Assembly: GCA_016744455.1 (NCBI GenBank)
Contig: JADGEI010000004.1
Span: forward strand, 62,001-126,000
From: Alcanivoracaceae bacterium
GTDB lineage: Bacteria > Pseudomonadota > Gammaproteobacteria > Xanthomonadales > Marinicellaceae
DNA length: 64,000 bases
Direction: 5' to 3'
A program made the translations under genes and the position numbers. The notes beneath the pieces are model-generated. The model ran no database searches and was not told the DNA's origin. It saw only the letters and a list, made by a program, of their open reading frames with translations. Shown here piece after piece: positions 36,846-48,287 of the stretch (its first letter is position 1; every line of letters starts with the position of its first letter).

Positions 36846-39169
36846 GAGCTTTCTCCTCTAACTTCTACTTCTAGCACATCAGACCTTAATCCAACACATT
36901 TATTAGCGAATACTGAACCTGTAGGAATACTTTCATCAATATTGATAAATAATTCTACACTGTAATCTCCTTGTATCAAAGTTACTGGCATTGCATTTTC
37001 AAGTTTTAACTTTTCCGCTTCTGATGAATTTAGTGATAAGCAATCATTACTTGCATGTATTGTTTCTTGTAATGCGTTTGAACGTCTGCTTAGCATATCA
37101 ACATCATATATAGCCGTTTCTGTATGAAGTACTAAACCATCTACATTTAAATGAGTGACCTCTATAGGTTGAAATGATGCCTTTCTTTTTGTACTCAAAG
37201 CATCAACTTCTGCCATTACTTCACTGATATCATCGTAATCAAAACCATCAACATTAAGCATATTGCCTAATACCCGTAAGACACGCCAACCAGGCTTTGC
37301 TTCTTTCGGTAAATTTGCAGCTGGTTTGAATTTTTGGTTTTCTAAAAAATTATTAAAAAATGAACCCGCAACTTCGCTGGCTAAACCAATCGGTAGAATA
37401 ACATCAGCAACCTCTTTCATGTTTTTATCAGCAAAACTTGAAAAAACGACAACCGAATCAGCTTTATCAAATGTTTCATGTGCTAATTGCATTCTATTAA
37501 AATCATCATTTTCTGCTTGGTAAATTACAAAAGACTTTGATTTTGAATTTATCAAATCTGCCGCATTAGTATTGCTAGTAACACCACATATTTCTGCACC
37601 TACTGAATTTGCACCACATGCCATTTCATAAACTTTGCCATCTGTATTATCAGCCAGCCATTCTACAATTGCTTTAATTAAACCAGCCTGAGGGTGATTG
37701 TTGGCGACTTGCCCTATAACAAACAATGCGTTGTTGTCTTTATTTATCAATTGCTTAGCTAAATGATTAAGGTTTTCATCTGTAGCTTGATTATCTATCC
37801 ACTCGCCTACTTCACCTGTCAACTTTACTTTGGTTAAATCAGCCACACAATGTGCTAATGAGCCAAGGCCCTTAACCCATTCAATTTGATTGGCTATGTA
37901 GTTATGGAAAATATTAAAACGAAAGCCATAATCCTTGGCATTAAAAACAGATACTTGCGCATCATTCTTCAACCAAGCTTGTCTAATTCGGTGAGCTAAA
38001 ATTGGTTGCTCATGATTAACATTGGAACCTATAATCACAATTTGTTGATTATCCTTAACACCATTCAAATCCAGATCAACTCGAGGAATATTATGTGGTT
38101 GGGAAAAATCAGATTGATTTAATCGGTAATCTAAATTATCACAGTTCATGGCCTTAAATAGCTTTGAGAGTAAAAAATATTCCTCATTAGTAGATTGTGA
38201 ACCTGTTAATACAGTCGTATCTTTACCACTTGTCGACTGTAATTTTTTCACTGCAAAGTCCATTGCTTTTGGCCAATCAACTTCTGACCAAACACCTGCT
38301 TGTTTGATCATCGGTTTTAAAATACGATCATCTCCATTTTGGCCTAATACACCAAATCTATCTCTGTCCGATATCCATGCTTCATTAAGTGACTCATTGT
38401 CTCTAGGGACCGTTCTTAAAATTTCACCTTTACGTGTGTGATAAAATAAATTTGAACCTATGGCATCGTGCATTGATATCCCATTCGCCGACATCATTTC
38501 CCAAGAACGCGCTTTAAACCTAAACGGTTTGTTAGTTAGAGCACCTACTGGGCATAAATCAATGACATTACCTGACATTACTGAATCTACAGAACGACCT
38601 ACCATGGTACCGATTTGAGTACGGTCTCCACGCCCAATCCCACCAAGTTCATCCGTTCCAGAAATTTCTTCCAAGAATCTAACGCAACGAGTACAGGTAA
38701 TGCAACGTGTCATTTCTGTTGAAATCAAAGAACCTATATCTTCGTCAATTGCTACACGTTTTTCATCTTGATAGCGTGAAACTCCTCTTCCATAACCCAT
38801 TGAAATATCTTGTAATTCACATTCTCCACCTTGATCACAAACTGGGCAATCAAGCGGGTGATTAATCAATAAGAATTCCATGACATTGCGTTGTGCATCA
38901 ATGGCTCTTTTTGATTTGGTATAAACCTTCATATCAGGCATTACTGGTGTTGCACATGCTGGCAGAGGTTTTGGAACTTTTTCTACATCAACCATACACA
39001 TACGGCAATTAGCAGCAATTGATAATTTCTTGTGATAGCAAAAACGAGGAATGCTTATACCATTGTTATCAGCAGCTTCAATAACCATCGAGCCTCTTGG
39101 TACAATCATCTCTTTATCATCTATTTCGATACGAACCATGTTATCTGGTATTGTTTTTTGTTCGCTCAT
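36842..39169 (-). CDS. nuoG: NADH:quinone oxidoreductase subunit G (Fe-S, molybdopterin-fold)
   Basis: 775 aa. The N-terminal [2Fe-2S] ligands are in [20 protein letters not shown] with a later Cys in PLPACATPV. His/Cys ligands follow in [18 protein letters not shown], and [4Fe-4S] ligands in [12 protein letters not shown] and DLCPVGALT. The remaining two thirds is the degenerate molybdopterin oxidoreductase fold. Residues near 230-300 lack an obvious extra N7 Cys motif. Confidence 0.97.
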   Translation of the reverse strand: MSEQKTIPDNMVRIEIDDKEMIVPRGSMVIEAADNNGISIPRFCYHKKLSIAANCRMCMVDVEKVPKPLPACATPVMPDMKVYTKSKRAIDAQRNVMEFLLINHPLDCPVCDQGGECELQDISMGYGRGVSRYQDEKRVAIDEDIGSLISTEMTRCITCTRCVRFLEEISGTDELGGIGRGDRTQIGTMVGRSVDSVMSGNVIDLCPVGALTNKPFRFKARSWEMMSANGISMHDAIGSNLFYHTRKGEILRTVPRDNESLNEAWISDRDRFGVLGQNGDDRILKPMIKQAGVWSEVDWPKAMDFAVKKLQSTSGKDTTVLTGSQSTNEEYFLLSKLFKAMNCDNLDYRLNQSDFSQPHNIPRVDLDLNGVKDNQQIVIIGSNVNHEQPILAHRIRQAWLKNDAQVSVFNAKDYGFRFNIFHNYIANQIEWVKGLGSLAHCVADLTKVKLTGEVGEWIDNQATDENLNHLAKQLINKDNNALFVIGQVANNHPQAGLIKAIVEWLADNTDGKVYEMACGANSVGAEICGVTSNTNAADLINSKSKSFVIYQAENDDFNRMQLAHETFDKADSVVVFSSFADKNMKEVADVILPIGLASEVAGSFFNNFLENQKFKPAANLPKEAKPGWRVLRVLGNMLNVDGFDYDDISEVMAEVDALSTKRKASFQPIEVTHLNVDGLVLHTETAIYDVDMLSRRSNALQETIHASNDCLSLNSSEAEKLKLENAMPVTLIQGDYSVELFINIDESIPTGSVFANKCVGLRSDVLEVEVRGESS

Positions 39170-40440
39170 TATGAGTTTACCTCCACCATAGATTTGCCAT
39201 GTTCAACATAATATTCAAACTCATCCCAAAATTTATCTAATAAACCTTGTACAGGCCAAGCAGCTGCTTCACCAAAGGCACAAATTGTATGTCCTTCAAT
39301 TTGCCCTGCTGCTGTTTTTAACATTTCTACATCTTTAATCGTCGCATTACCATCTAAAATACGAGTCAATACACGATACATCCAACCCGTGCCTTCACGG
39401 CAAGGAGTACATTGTCCACAAGATTCCATGTAGTAAAATCGTGATAATCGTTGGCAAACCTTAACCATACAGGTTGTATCATCCATAACAATCACAGCAC
39501 CTGAACCCAATCCTGACCCGGCTTGACCAATGGCATCATAGTCCATCGTTAATCCCATCATTGTGTCAGCTGGCAATACTTTCATTGATGAACCACCTGG
39601 GATTACTGCTTTAAGTGTACGTCCTGGCTTCATACCACCTGCCATTTTCAGTAAATCTTTAAAAGGAGTTCCTAGTGGAATTTCGAAATTACCTGGTTTG
39701 GCTACATGACCTGAAACTGAAAAACACTTCACTCCGCCATTATTTGGTTTACCTAATTCCAAAAACCAATCAGCACCTTTTGTCATAATTGAAGGGACTG
39801 AAGCAAATGATTCCGTATTATTTATGGTAGTTGGTTTCCCATAAATACCAAAATTTGCAGGAAAAGGTGGTTTATAACGGGGTTGCCCTTTTTTACCTTC
39901 TAAAGATTCCATTAAGGCCGTTTCTTCACCACAAATATAAGCACCAGCTCCTATAACGGCGTAGCAATCAAAATCTACACCCGTATCATTAATGTTTTTT
40001 CCTAAAAGACCTGCTTCATAAGCATCTTTTAACGCTTGTTCGAAGGCTTCAAATGGTTCATGGTGAAACTCGCCACGCAAATAATTATATCCTACTGTTG
40101 CTCCCATGGCATAAGCGCCAATAGCCATACCTTCAACCACTGCATGTGGGTTGTGGCGTAAAATATCCCTATCATGGCAAGTGCCAGGTTCTGATTCATC
40201 AGAGTTACACAAAACATATTTTTGCCCTGGAGCATTTTTAGGCATAAAAGACCATTTTAAACCTGTTGGAAAACCAGCTCCACCACGCCCACGTAATACG
40301 GATGCTTTAACAATATTAATTATTTCATCTTGATCTGTTTTTTCGGCGAGAATTTTTTTCCAGGCTTGATAACCACCGCGTTCAATATAGTTTTTTAAAC
40401 TGGGGTCTTTACTAGGATTTAAGCTAACATTCACTGACAT
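39169..40440 (-). CDS. nuoF: NADH:quinone oxidoreductase subunit F (FMN, NADH site)
   Basis: 423 aa. NADH/FMN-binding motifs: [19 protein letters not shown] and [21 protein letters not shown]3 cluster ligands: [15 protein letters not shown] with a later Cys in [17 protein letters not shown]. It oxidises NADH and passes electrons into the Fe-S chain. It overlaps nuoE by one base. Confidence 0.98.
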   Translation of the reverse strand: MSVNVSLNPSKDPSLKNYIERGGYQAWKKILAEKTDQDEIINIVKASVLRGRGGAGFPTGLKWSFMPKNAPGQKYVLCNSDESEPGTCHDRDILRHNPHAVVEGMAIGAYAMGATVGYNYLRGEFHHEPFEAFEQALKDAYEAGLLGKNINDTGVDFDCYAVIGAGAYICGEETALMESLEGKKGQPRYKPPFPANFGIYGKPTTINNTESFASVPSIMTKGADWFLELGKPNNGGVKCFSVSGHVAKPGNFEIPLGTPFKDLLKMAGGMKPGRTLKAVIPGGSSMKVLPADTMMGLTMDYDAIGQAGSGLGSGAVIVMDDTTCMVKVCQRLSRFYYMESCGQCTPCREGTGWMYRVLTRILDGNATIKDVEMLKTAAGQIEGHTICAFGEAAAWPVQGLLDKFWDEFEYYVEHGKSMVEVNS

Positions 40441-40973
40441 TATTTTTCGCCTCCTAGTTTTTTGAAAATCTTATCTAGTTCTTCAGGTGTAACGTTTTCA
40501 TGGTAATGTTCATCCACCAAAATTGCTGGAGCACCAACACAAGCTGCTATACATTCTTCTTCTTTGACTAGCGTAATTTGACCATCTTCTGTTGTTTCAC
40601 CTAGCTTAATACCTAGAGATTTTTCTGCATGATCAACAATTTTCTCAGCCCCGTTCAACATACAGGATATGTTCGTACAAATTGATACTTTGTGCTTACC
40701 ACACGCTTTGGTGAAAAACATACTGTAAAATGAAGCTGCTTCATATACCCAAATAGCAGGAATTTCTAGGTATTGTGCGACAGCTTGCATAATTTCTTTA
40801 CTTAACCAACCGCCATTTTGCTCTTGTGCGGCATGAAGTGAACCAATAACTGCGGAACGTCTTTGATCGCTAGGATATTTTGCCAACCATGACTCAATTG
40901 TTTCTTTTGTTTCTTGAGTTAACAGTTCATTTGCTAAAGTTTTATCATTGTTTTGTGGATTTACTTGATACAT
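40440..40973 (-). CDS. nuoE: NADH:quinone oxidoreductase subunit E ([2Fe-2S])
   Basis: 177 aa thioredoxin-like [2Fe-2S] protein. Ligands are in CTNISC and [20 protein letters not shown]. It pairs with NuoF (cluster N1a). Its start overlaps the nuoD stop by one base. Confidence 0.97.
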   Translation of the reverse strand: MYQVNPQNNDKTLANELLTQETKETIESWLAKYPSDQRRSAVIGSLHAAQEQNGGWLSKEIMQAVAQYLEIPAIWVYEAASFYSMFFTKACGKHKVSICTNISCMLNGAEKIVDHAEKSLGIKLGETTEDGQITLVKEEECIAACVGAPAILVDEHYHENVTPEELDKIFKKLGGEK

Positions 40974-42226
40974 TATCTATCAATCTCCCCGAATACTATG
41001 TCCATTGTACCAATAACTGATACAACATCTGCCAACATCGAACCTTTGACCATTTCATTCATTGCTGAAATATGGGCAAAACCCGGTGCTCTAATTTTCA
41101 TTCTAAATGGTTTATTTGAATCATCAGCTACTAAATACACACCAAACTCTCCTTTTGGAGCCTCAACAGCTGCATAGGCTTCACCTTTTGGAACGGTATA
41201 TCCTTCGGTAAATAGCTTGAAGTGATGAATCATTGATTCCATATCATTTTTCATGGCTTCACGATTAGGCGGAGCCACTTTATAATCATCTAACATGACT
41301 GGTCCAGGGTTATCTTTAAGCCATTTAACACATTGTTTAATAATTTTATTAGATTGAACCATTTCTTCCATACGGACTAAATAACGATCATAACTATCGC
41401 CATTAACTCCGACTGGAATATCAAAATCTAATTTATCATAAGCGGCATAAGTTTGTTTTTTTCGTAAATCCCATTCGATACCAGAACCACGTAACATTGG
41501 ACCAGTAAAACCAAGCTGTAGTGCTCGTTCTGGGCTAACTATACCAATATTCACAGTACGTTGTTTCCAGATACGATTATCGGTTAATAAGGTGTTATAT
41601 TCAGCTATTTTTTCTGGGAAATAATCAGTAAAATGTTCAAGAAAATCCAATAAAGATCCTTCTCTCCAAGAATTAACTTGCTTCAAAGCTTTACCTTTAG
41701 TCCATTTTGATTCTGCATGTTTCGGCATATAGTCAGGAAGATCTCTATAGACACCACCTGGGCGGTAGTAGGCTGCGTGCATACGTGCCCCAGATACCGC
41801 TTCATAACAATCCATTAAATATTCTCGTTCACGAAAGGCATATAAAAATAAGGTCATTGCACCTAAATCTAATCCATGAGTACCAATCCACATCAAATGA
41901 TTGAGAATACGAGTAACTTCATCAAACATGGTACGTATGTATTGAGCCCTTATAGGAGCCTCAATATTAAGAAGTTTTTCTATAGATTTAACGTAGCCAT
42001 GTTCATTACACATCATTGATACATAATCTAATCTATCCATATAACCAATACTATGATTAAAAGGTTTTGATTCAGCTAATTTCTCAGTACCACGATGTAA
42101 CAATCCAACGTGCGGATCAGCATGAACAATAACTTCTCCATCCATTTCTAGTATTAATCTGAGTACACCATGGGCGGCAGGATGTTGAGGACCGAAGTTA
42201 ATCGTATAGTTTTTAATATCTGACAT
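40973..42226 (-). CDS. nuoD: NADH:quinone oxidoreductase subunit D (49-kDa)
   Basis: 417 aa, separate from NuoC rather than fused. Quinone-site sequence [20 protein letters not shown], then [29 protein letters not shown] and the C-terminal VFGEIDR. It forms the quinone pocket with NuoB. One-base overlap with nuoC (TAATG). Confidence 0.98.
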   Translation of the reverse strand: MSDIKNYTINFGPQHPAAHGVLRLILEMDGEVIVHADPHVGLLHRGTEKLAESKPFNHSIGYMDRLDYVSMMCNEHGYVKSIEKLLNIEAPIRAQYIRTMFDEVTRILNHLMWIGTHGLDLGAMTLFLYAFREREYLMDCYEAVSGARMHAAYYRPGGVYRDLPDYMPKHAESKWTKGKALKQVNSWREGSLLDFLEHFTDYFPEKIAEYNTLLTDNRIWKQRTVNIGIVSPERALQLGFTGPMLRGSGIEWDLRKKQTYAAYDKLDFDIPVGVNGDSYDRYLVRMEEMVQSNKIIKQCVKWLKDNPGPVMLDDYKVAPPNREAMKNDMESMIHHFKLFTEGYTVPKGEAYAAVEAPKGEFGVYLVADDSNKPFRMKIRAPGFAHISAMNEMVKGSMLADVVSVIGTMDIVFGEIDR

Positions 42227-42933
42227 TAACTATCCTCCTCTAGTTGTTCTTGATTTTCTGCATAACGTGCATCTTTTCTGACAGTTTTTGGGATAGTAAC
42301 ACGAGGTTCAATGCTAACAGGCTCATAGACCACTCGCCCTTTTTCTTCATCATAACGAACTTCGACATTACCTATAAGTGGAAAATCTTTTCTAAATGGG
42401 TGGCCTACAAAGCCATAATCGGTAAGAATTCTACGTAAATCTGGATGACCAACAAAAATTATCCCGAACAAATCAAAAGCTTCACGTTCAAACCAGTCTG
42501 CAACTGACCACACATCGATTAACGATGGAACTGCCAAAACACCTGTATCTGGAGTAAAGCATTTTAAACGAAGGCGCATATTGTGCTTTATTGAAAGTAA
42601 ATGAACAACAACAGCAAAACGTTTATCCATTAACTCTGTTTCACGATCTTCCCAAGAAAAACGACCGGGGCCATTTTTATTAATTGCTCTAGAAAACCCT
42701 GTGCTTGTTGACCCTTCAGTTTGCCACTCTGATTCACCAAATGTTAAGTAATCAATTCCACAAAGGTCAATTAATTGTTCAAATGAGAATTGTGCATCAT
42801 CACGTAATGTTTGGCATACTTGTTGCCAATTTTCAGGAGCTACTTCACAAGTTAGTTCCCCATGCTGAGTCACAAATGATGTTATCAAATCACCAAAATG
42901 TGATTTTAATTTTTTTTCTAAACTATCATTCAT
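42226..42933 (-). CDS. nuoC: NADH:quinone oxidoreductase subunit C (30-kDa)
   Basis: 235 aa. Signature [52 protein letters not shown] and [10 protein letters not shown]. It is a structural subunit of the peripheral arm. It begins 4 bp after nuoB. Confidence 0.98.
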   Translation of the reverse strand: MNDSLEKKLKSHFGDLITSFVTQHGELTCEVAPENWQQVCQTLRDDAQFSFEQLIDLCGIDYLTFGESEWQTEGSTSTGFSRAINKNGPGRFSWEDRETELMDKRFAVVVHLLSIKHNMRLRLKCFTPDTGVLAVPSLIDVWSVADWFEREAFDLFGIIFVGHPDLRRILTDYGFVGHPFRKDFPLIGNVEVRYDEEKGRVVYEPVSIEPRVTIPKTVRKDARYAENQEQLEEDS

Positions 42934-42937
42934 ATTT

Positions 42938-43486
42938 TTATCTAGCTATAGTGTTAGTTCGCTTAATTTTTTTCTGTAGTTGTAACAACCCATAGATTAA
43001 AGCTTCAGCAGTAGGAGGGCAACCAGGCACATAAACATCTACTGGTACAACGCGATCACATCCACGAACAACTGCATAAGAATAATGGTAATAACCACCA
43101 CCATTGGCACAACTCCCCATTGATACCACGTATTTGGGGTCAGCCATTTGATCATAGACCTTGCGTAAGGCTGGAGCCATTTTATTAACTAATGTACCGG
43201 CAACAATCATCACATCTGATTGACGTGGGGAAGGCCTAAAGATAATTCCAAATCTATCTAAATCGTAACGGGCTCCGCCAGCTTGCATCATTTCAACAGC
43301 ACAACAAGCCAATCCAAAGGTCATCGGCCACATAGATCCAGTGCGAGCCCAACCTATCACATCATCTAATCTTGCTGTAAAAAAACCTTTATTGTCAAAA
43401 CCGCCTTCACCAATAGGGTGAGTGATTTTATCAACAATACCAAGTTCTAATTTGGAATAATCTTGATTAATTTGATCTACTCCCAT
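42938..43486 (-). CDS. nuoB: NADH:quinone oxidoreductase subunit B (N2 cluster)
   Basis: 182 aa from the ATG at 43486, which has AAAGG 9 nt upstream. The listed ATG 21 nt earlier is inside nuoA and less likely. N2 ligands: [22 protein letters not shown] and [15 protein letters not shown]. It hands electrons to quinone. It overlaps nuoA by 10 nt. Confidence 0.97.
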   Translation of the reverse strand: MGVDQINQDYSKLELGIVDKITHPIGEGGFDNKGFFTARLDDVIGWARTGSMWPMTFGLACCAVEMMQAGGARYDLDRFGIIFRPSPRQSDVMIVAGTLVNKMAPALRKVYDQMADPKYVVSMGSCANGGGYYHYSYAVVRGCDRVVPVDVYVPGCPPTAEALIYGLLQLQKKIKRTNTIAR

Positions 43487-43833
43487 TCTAACGCACCTTT
43501 TTTCCATTCATATACAAAGCCAATAACCAAAATAAACAAGAACAAAAACATTGACACCAAACCAAAAGCTCCTAATTTATCCAAGATAACAGCCCAAGGA
43601 AACATGAACGCAATTTCTAAATCGAAAATTATGAATAAGATTGCTACCAAATAAAAGCGCACATCAAATTTCATATGTGCATCATCAAATGCTTCAAAAC
43701 CACATTCATAAGCAGATGCTTTTTCTTCATTGGTATTTCTTGGGCCTAGAATAAAACCCACTGATAATAAAACTAAGGCAAGCCCTACAGCTACACCTAA
43801 AAACATTAATACTGGAAAGTACTCGGCCAGCAT
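43477..43833 (-). CDS. nuoA: NADH:quinone oxidoreductase subunit A
   Basis: 118 aa, three membrane helices. Conserved: [43 protein letters not shown]. First gene of nuoA-N, with a strong ribosome-binding site (AAGGGGTGG) 3 nt before the ATG. Confidence 0.98.
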   Translation of the reverse strand: MLAEYFPVLMFLGVAVGLALVLLSVGFILGPRNTNEEKASAYECGFEAFDDAHMKFDVRFYLVAILFIIFDLEIAFMFPWAVILDKLGAFGLVSMFLFLFILVIGFVYEWKKGALEWE

Positions 43834-43878
43834 AAACCACCCCTTTTAACTTAGTAAGTTAATACTAATCTTACATTT

Positions 43879-43908
43879 TATATAAATTGATTAATATATA
43901 AGTTACAA
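43879..43908 (-). promoter_or_regulatory. Candidate nuo operon promoter
   Basis: Minus strand TTGTAA (43908-43903), 18 bp, TATATA (43884-43879), placed between the tRNA-Leu terminator and nuoA and giving a leader of about 40 nt. The region is AT-rich, so other -10 alignments are possible. Confidence 0.4.
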
Positions 43909-43914
43909 ATTTCA

Positions 43915-43942
43915 TAACAAAAGACCGAGGTAATACACGGTC
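43915..43942 (-). terminator. Rho-independent terminator after tRNA-Leu
   Basis: On the minus strand GACCG-N10-CGGTC is followed by TTTTGTT. It sits about 40 nt beyond the tRNA-Leu 3' end and before the nuo promoter, so it separates the two units. Confidence 0.7.
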
Positions 43943-43981
43943 ATACTTCTTCTTACATTTCTTTCTTTCTATTTAAAACAT

Positions 43982-44066
43982 TGGTGCCGACGGCCGGAGT
44001 CGAACCGGCACAGCCTAAGCCACCACCCCCTCAAGGTGGCGTGTCTACCAGTTTCACCACGTCGGC
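43982..44066 (-). tRNA. tRNA-Leu (anticodon GAG)
   Basis: 85-nt class II tRNA. It begins GCCGACGTGGTGAAACTGGT; the anticodon stem-loop GCCACC-TTGAGGG-GGTGG has GAG at the anticodon. A long variable arm precedes the T arm CCGGTTCGACTCCGG, and CCA is encoded. The order tpiA-secG-tRNA-Leu-nuo is common in gammaproteobacteria. Confidence 0.97.
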
Positions 44067-44260
44067 ATTTTTTATGTTATACTTACCTTAGAAACTTATC
44101 ATTACCAAGGATACCAAAACCATAAAATTCTAACTGTTTGTCACTTTTCTTACTCATTATATTAATTTTAACTTAGGTAATTAATATAAATTTCATTTCA
44201 ACAAAAGATAAAAAACATTCACATAAAATTAAATTGCGATAATATCATTTTGCTGATTAT

Positions 44261-44283
44261 AAAAATTGACCTTAGTCAATTTT
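44261..44283 (-). terminator. Terminator after secG
   Basis: Perfect 9-bp stem AAAATTGAC/GTCAATTTT with a 4-nt loop. On the minus strand the stem runs out into TTTTTAT. It lies 11 bp after the secG stop. It is AU-rich, so may be leaky toward tRNA-Leu. Confidence 0.65.
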
Positions 44284-44293
44284 CAATTAATAC

Positions 44294-44803
44294 TTATCCA
44301 TCAATTGAATCTTTAATTTCTTGTTTTTTTTCTTCCAAAGTATCAACAGCGGCTTCAGCCTTTTCAACTACAGTGCCTTTTACTTCTTCTGTTTTTTCTA
44401 CGATGCTATCTTTAACTTCACTTGCCTGATTAATAATTTCATCTTGCAAAGCTGGAACATCGCTTGATTCAGTAGTTTCTACTGGACCAATTTCAGGTAC
44501 ATCAGACGTTGATGTGTCAAGTGTACCAATAACACCTAAATCAACTTCACCCGTTTCAGCTGTTGAAAATTGCTTACTAGCATTGACTGCCATCAGCATA
44601 CTGATAGCAAAGAATAAAAACGCTAAAATCATAGTTGTTTTGGTAAGAAAGTTACCAGAACCTTTTGCTCCAAATACCGTTGATGATGCTCCTGACCCAA
44701 AAGCAGAACCTGCAGTTGCTCCTGTACCTTTTTGTACTAGAATAAAGGCAATCATAGCCACAACGATTAAAACAAAAATTATTAACAATAAATTAACTGA
44801 CAT
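44294..44803 (-). CDS. secG: Protein translocase subunit SecG with long C-terminal extension
   Basis: 169 aa versus about 110 in E. coli. The first ~75 residues are typical SecG: two membrane helices around VQKGTGATAGSAFGSGASSTVFGAKGSGNFLTK. The last ~60-70 residues are acidic and then a Lys/Glu-rich amphipathic stretch (EVKDSIVEKTEEVKGTVVEK, AEAAVDTLEEKKQEIKDSI) with quasi-repeats, likely a helix outside the membrane. SecG supports SecYEG-SecA export. It follows tpiA by 29 bp in the same transcript. Confidence 0.93.
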   Translation of the reverse strand: MSVNLLLIIFVLIVVAMIAFILVQKGTGATAGSAFGSGASSTVFGAKGSGNFLTKTTMILAFLFFAISMLMAVNASKQFSTAETGEVDLGVIGTLDTSTSDVPEIGPVETTESSDVPALQDEIINQASEVKDSIVEKTEEVKGTVVEKAEAAVDTLEEKKQEIKDSIDG

Positions 44804-44832
44804 ATTTTTTAAAACTCACTTTTTACAGATGT

Positions 44833-45597
44833 TTATTGACTTAACGCATCTGCTTGTTGACATATCGCAAGAAAGTCATTTGCAGTTAAACTGGCTCCAC
44901 CAATTAAACCACCATCAACATCTTGCATGGAAAATATTTCTTTGGCATTACTGCCTTTTACACTGCCACCATATAGTATAGGTAACCGGGCAGCTATTGT
45001 AGCATCTTTTTCTGCGATCAGGGCTCGAATAAATGCATGTACTTCTTGTGCTTGTTCCGAGGTGGCAACTTTTCCTGTACCAATTGCCCAAATAGGTTCA
45101 TATGCTATGACTGCATTAGAAAAAGCCTCAATACCAACCAACGAAATAACAGTATTAACCTGATTAGCCACAACTTCTTCGGTTACTCCGTTTTCGCGTT
45201 GCTCCAAGGTCTCTCCACAACACAAAATTGGAGAAAGCCCTTGCTTTATAGCTGCTTCAAATTTGTGTGCAACATCAGTATCATTCTCAGCAAAGTATTC
45301 GCGTCTTTCTGAATGTCCAACCAAGACCATTTGACACCCTATATCTTTGAGCATTGTACCCGAAATTTCACCTGTATAAGCACCACTATCGAATACACTT
45401 AATGTCTGCCCTCCAACTAACAGCTCTTTATCTGCCGCCATTACTGCTTGCGACAAATAAACAAAAGGAGGAAAAACAGCTACGTTGTATTTTTTATTGG
45501 CTGACAAACCATTAGTAATCGACGAAATAAGGTCAATTGTCATGTTTATTGAACCATGCAACTTCCAATTTCCTGCAACCAATAATGTTCTTGTCAT
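44833..45597 (-). CDS. tpiA: Triosephosphate isomerase
   Basis: 254 aa from the ATG at 45597, with AGGT 8 nt upstream. The listed start at 45627 overlaps a TATAAT and would add ten non-conserved residues. Catalytic motifs: AGNWKLHGS (Lys), LVGHSERREYF (His), AYEPIWAIGTGKVAT (Glu) and the phosphate loop LYGGSVKGSN. It interconverts DHAP and glyceraldehyde 3-phosphate in the cytoplasm. Confidence 0.97.
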   Translation of the reverse strand: MTRTLLVAGNWKLHGSINMTIDLISSITNGLSANKKYNVAVFPPFVYLSQAVMAADKELLVGGQTLSVFDSGAYTGEISGTMLKDIGCQMVLVGHSERREYFAENDTDVAHKFEAAIKQGLSPILCCGETLEQRENGVTEEVVANQVNTVISLVGIEAFSNAVIAYEPIWAIGTGKVATSEQAQEVHAFIRALIAEKDATIAARLPILYGGSVKGSNAKEIFSMQDVDGGLIGGASLTANDFLAICQQADALSQ

Positions 45598-45625
45598 CAA
45601 TACGGACCTACTTTTAAGCGTGCGC

Positions 45626-45631
45626 ATTATA
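45626..45631 (-). promoter_or_regulatory. Candidate -10 of tpiA-secG
   Basis: TATAAT on the minus strand, placing transcription start about 20 nt before the tpiA ATG. No good -35 is visible. Confidence 0.4.
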
Positions 45632-45698
45632 ATACAAACTTCCTACTTATACGATAAACAATACAAGTTTTTCTTTATTTATATCTTTTTAATCAAGA

Positions 45699-48287
45699 TC
45701 ACTTAGTAGCACAGGTATATGGAATAGTTAGAGGCGTAGTCAACCTAACTACCTCATAACTCCCCTCACCAAACTCTACAAAACTAGACTGATATGATAC
45801 TGTTCCTATTCCTTCACACGTTAGCTGTAGTCGAAAACTACCCCAATTTGATAAAACGACATCATCTGGATTAAAATCCTCACCAAAGATTCCGCCTTCT
45901 GCAATTTTCACGCTGTTAAAACTTAAACTAAATGAACCATCCTCCTCTTCAGTTAGTGAGCCTCCAGAGCCAAGCAACCACATATGATTACCTTCCAAGT
46001 CATAGGTGAAAACCACTAAAATAACTAAATTGTCTTCCAGAACTTCAATTATATACCCTTCACCATCACGCTGTGGATCAAACCATAATCCAGTTAACAA
46101 ACCCACTGGGTCATCTATAGGCAACAATGTATCAAATGGCTCCGCATGATTAACCGCCCCCTTGACTCTGGTCAATTGAATAAAGTCGGTTCTTAATTTA
46201 TTTCCATTTACATCCTTAAAAAGAGCTTTTGCATCTCGAACAATATCGTGAAAACCTACTGATGACTCTAATGGCCTGCCACCGGAAAACAATATTTCCA
46301 ATGAGCCAAACACATCCTTGGTAATACTATCAGAATCAAAATCCAACCCAAAAACACCGCCAGACGTCTGTTTCAACTGATCAACAACTATGCTATTGGC
46401 CGAAAAAGACCCTACACCTGTATACCAACGTTGCCTGCCCATATCATCATAAGTATACCACTGCACTAATACCAAGTTATCCTCTAACAACTCATAATTA
46501 AAACCCTCTCCATTTCTACTAGGATCAAAAAACAGTGCTGTAGGTTGTACAGCAGGTATAAATTCATTTTTTAGGCCATGACTGATTGGGGCTGTATAAT
46601 TTTGGTCTACACCACCGACAATTGAGTCATCTCCACTAGTATCCTCATAACCTTGCCAGCTACCTCCTATCCAAGTCGCTACTGTTGCCGGATTTGAATC
46701 CAAATTTTGCCCAATCATGTCAGCCACATTAATTGAAAAAGTTAATCTTGCGTCCTCATTTAAAACTACTTCACTATCAATTGTGAATTCAGTTACAAAA
46801 GTGTCGTCCTTATAGTATTTATATGCGTACTGTCCACCATCTTTATCATCTAACCAACGAGGATTATTAAATTCAACTGATGAGCCAATTGATGTGCTTA
46901 TAACAGGGTTTAATATTGATTCATTTTGACCTTGAAGCTTTATTATTTGACCATTTTCATCACGATGCCGCATTGGCTTATCGAAGCTAACAAATAAATC
47001 ATAATCACTTCCAGGTACTAAATTCTCGATTTCATTGACAAACAACTCTCTTAATCCATCACTTTTTATATCCCAACTTGCGTCATAAACCACAATTCCA
47101 GTATCTTTTTCAATGGCTCGTATTTGGGTAATAGAAGGTGGGCCAGCTTGTCCATACCAGGCGACCATGAAAGACTGCGCCAATTGCTCCCTAACTCTTG
47201 TAATTTCGGATTCTGGAAGAATAAAACCATCGTGCCCATTGCGCCCAAAACCACCATATTCTACAGCCCCGTTACTACCAGGTTCAACCTCTAAGGTCCA
47301 TGAAGGAACCTGATAAGTCTCGGCAAAATATTCATCTGTAGAACCAATTCCACTTGCTGGACCACTTGGTCGATCTAAATAAAACACTCCTTTTGGGAAC
47401 CTTAGGTGATGTAAACTAAAATCTAACAACAGGTTTTGCATTAGGATTCTAGTATCTTGGTTTCTTGTTCTATGAGAAAAATGCACTTTCGAAAACGAAT
47501 GAACATCTGTATACACGCGTAACTTAACACCATCCAATAATTCAACAGCACTGATACGAGCTTGTGTTTCAGGCTCTGAGTTTGCCATTTGACCATGGTA
47601 GACTATCGACTCATCATCAAAAGAAGACCTCAATGAAGTTGCCCAATAGGGATCATTATTCCTATTTAAATCAACACCTAATTTATGATCACTTTCAGTA
47701 GACAATATTTCATCAACTTCAAGCATGTTTTTTCTTCGCATCCGGCCATCTCTTGGACTACCATTTAATGAGTTATACCAATTATCTTTGGGATAACGTT
47801 GCGTTTGCAAAAAACCATCAACATTATTAACTGGAATAGCAATTATTTTTGTGTTTTCAAGTAAATACTGGTGCAAAGAATTATCTTGAGAATTTGCACT
47901 CAATAACTCCATAATACCAGTAAGCACTTCTGGTGTTTGCCATTCTCTAGCATGAATAGCTCCATTTATCATCATACCACCCTCTTTAACTCCATATTTG
48001 GTCAAATCATTGCCGTCACTTAAGACATAAGCCCAAATATCCCTATTATTACGCGTGTGCCCTACGACATGACCTGTTATATAGTCATTATTTAAAGCCA
48101 GTGATTGATGTTTTGTAAATAATCCATTGTATGTTCGAAAGCCATCAAAGGCCTCAGTTGTTTCTACCGGGACTGGAACAGGATAACCCAATCCTAATGT
48201 CCCATTTTGCTCAGTCCATGATATAAGACTTTGTGAATACACTAAAGGCGACAAAAAAAAGAGAAGTAAAAGTATTAGGTTTTTCAT
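45699..48287 (-). CDS. Secreted M14 zinc carboxypeptidase with tandem C-terminal modules
   Basis: 862 aa with signal peptide MKNLILLLLFFLSPLVYSQS. The peptidase domain spans about 50-420: zinc motif HAREWQTPEV (HxxE), substrate-pocket VDLNRN, the third zinc ligand in YTDVHSFSK, and catalytic Glu in SWTLEVEPG. A beta-rich middle region follows. Then come two copies of a module near 580 and 740: FDPSRNGEGFNYELLEDNLV...WYTGVGSF and FDPQRDGEGYIIEVLEDNLV...MWLLGSGG. Such modules recur in secreted proteins of some gammaproteobacteria. It likely trims peptides outside the cytoplasm. It overlaps the upstream secreted-protein gene by 4 nt. Confidence 0.88.
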   Translation of the reverse strand: MKNLILLLLFFLSPLVYSQSLISWTEQNGTLGLGYPVPVPVETTEAFDGFRTYNGLFTKHQSLALNNDYITGHVVGHTRNNRDIWAYVLSDGNDLTKYGVKEGGMMINGAIHAREWQTPEVLTGIMELLSANSQDNSLHQYLLENTKIIAIPVNNVDGFLQTQRYPKDNWYNSLNGSPRDGRMRRKNMLEVDEILSTESDHKLGVDLNRNNDPYWATSLRSSFDDESIVYHGQMANSEPETQARISAVELLDGVKLRVYTDVHSFSKVHFSHRTRNQDTRILMQNLLLDFSLHHLRFPKGVFYLDRPSGPASGIGSTDEYFAETYQVPSWTLEVEPGSNGAVEYGGFGRNGHDGFILPESEITRVREQLAQSFMVAWYGQAGPPSITQIRAIEKDTGIVVYDASWDIKSDGLRELFVNEIENLVPGSDYDLFVSFDKPMRHRDENGQIIKLQGQNESILNPVISTSIGSSVEFNNPRWLDDKDGGQYAYKYYKDDTFVTEFTIDSEVVLNEDARLTFSINVADMIGQNLDSNPATVATWIGGSWQGYEDTSGDDSIVGGVDQNYTAPISHGLKNEFIPAVQPTALFFDPSRNGEGFNYELLEDNLVLVQWYTYDDMGRQRWYTGVGSFSANSIVVDQLKQTSGGVFGLDFDSDSITKDVFGSLEILFSGGRPLESSVGFHDIVRDAKALFKDVNGNKLRTDFIQLTRVKGAVNHAEPFDTLLPIDDPVGLLTGLWFDPQRDGEGYIIEVLEDNLVILVVFTYDLEGNHMWLLGSGGSLTEEEDGSFSLSFNSVKIAEGGIFGEDFNPDDVVLSNWGSFRLQLTCEGIGTVSYQSSFVEFGEGSYEVVRLTTPLTIPYTCATK

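Noticed and set aside
44085-44160. 24-codon minus-strand ORF (MSKKSDKQLEF...) upstream of tRNA-Leu
   Set aside because: Very short, no ribosome-binding site, immediately before a tRNA; probably chance.
44514-44981. 155-aa plus-strand ORF opposite secG and tpiA
   Set aside because: Antisense shadow spanning two well-supported genes.
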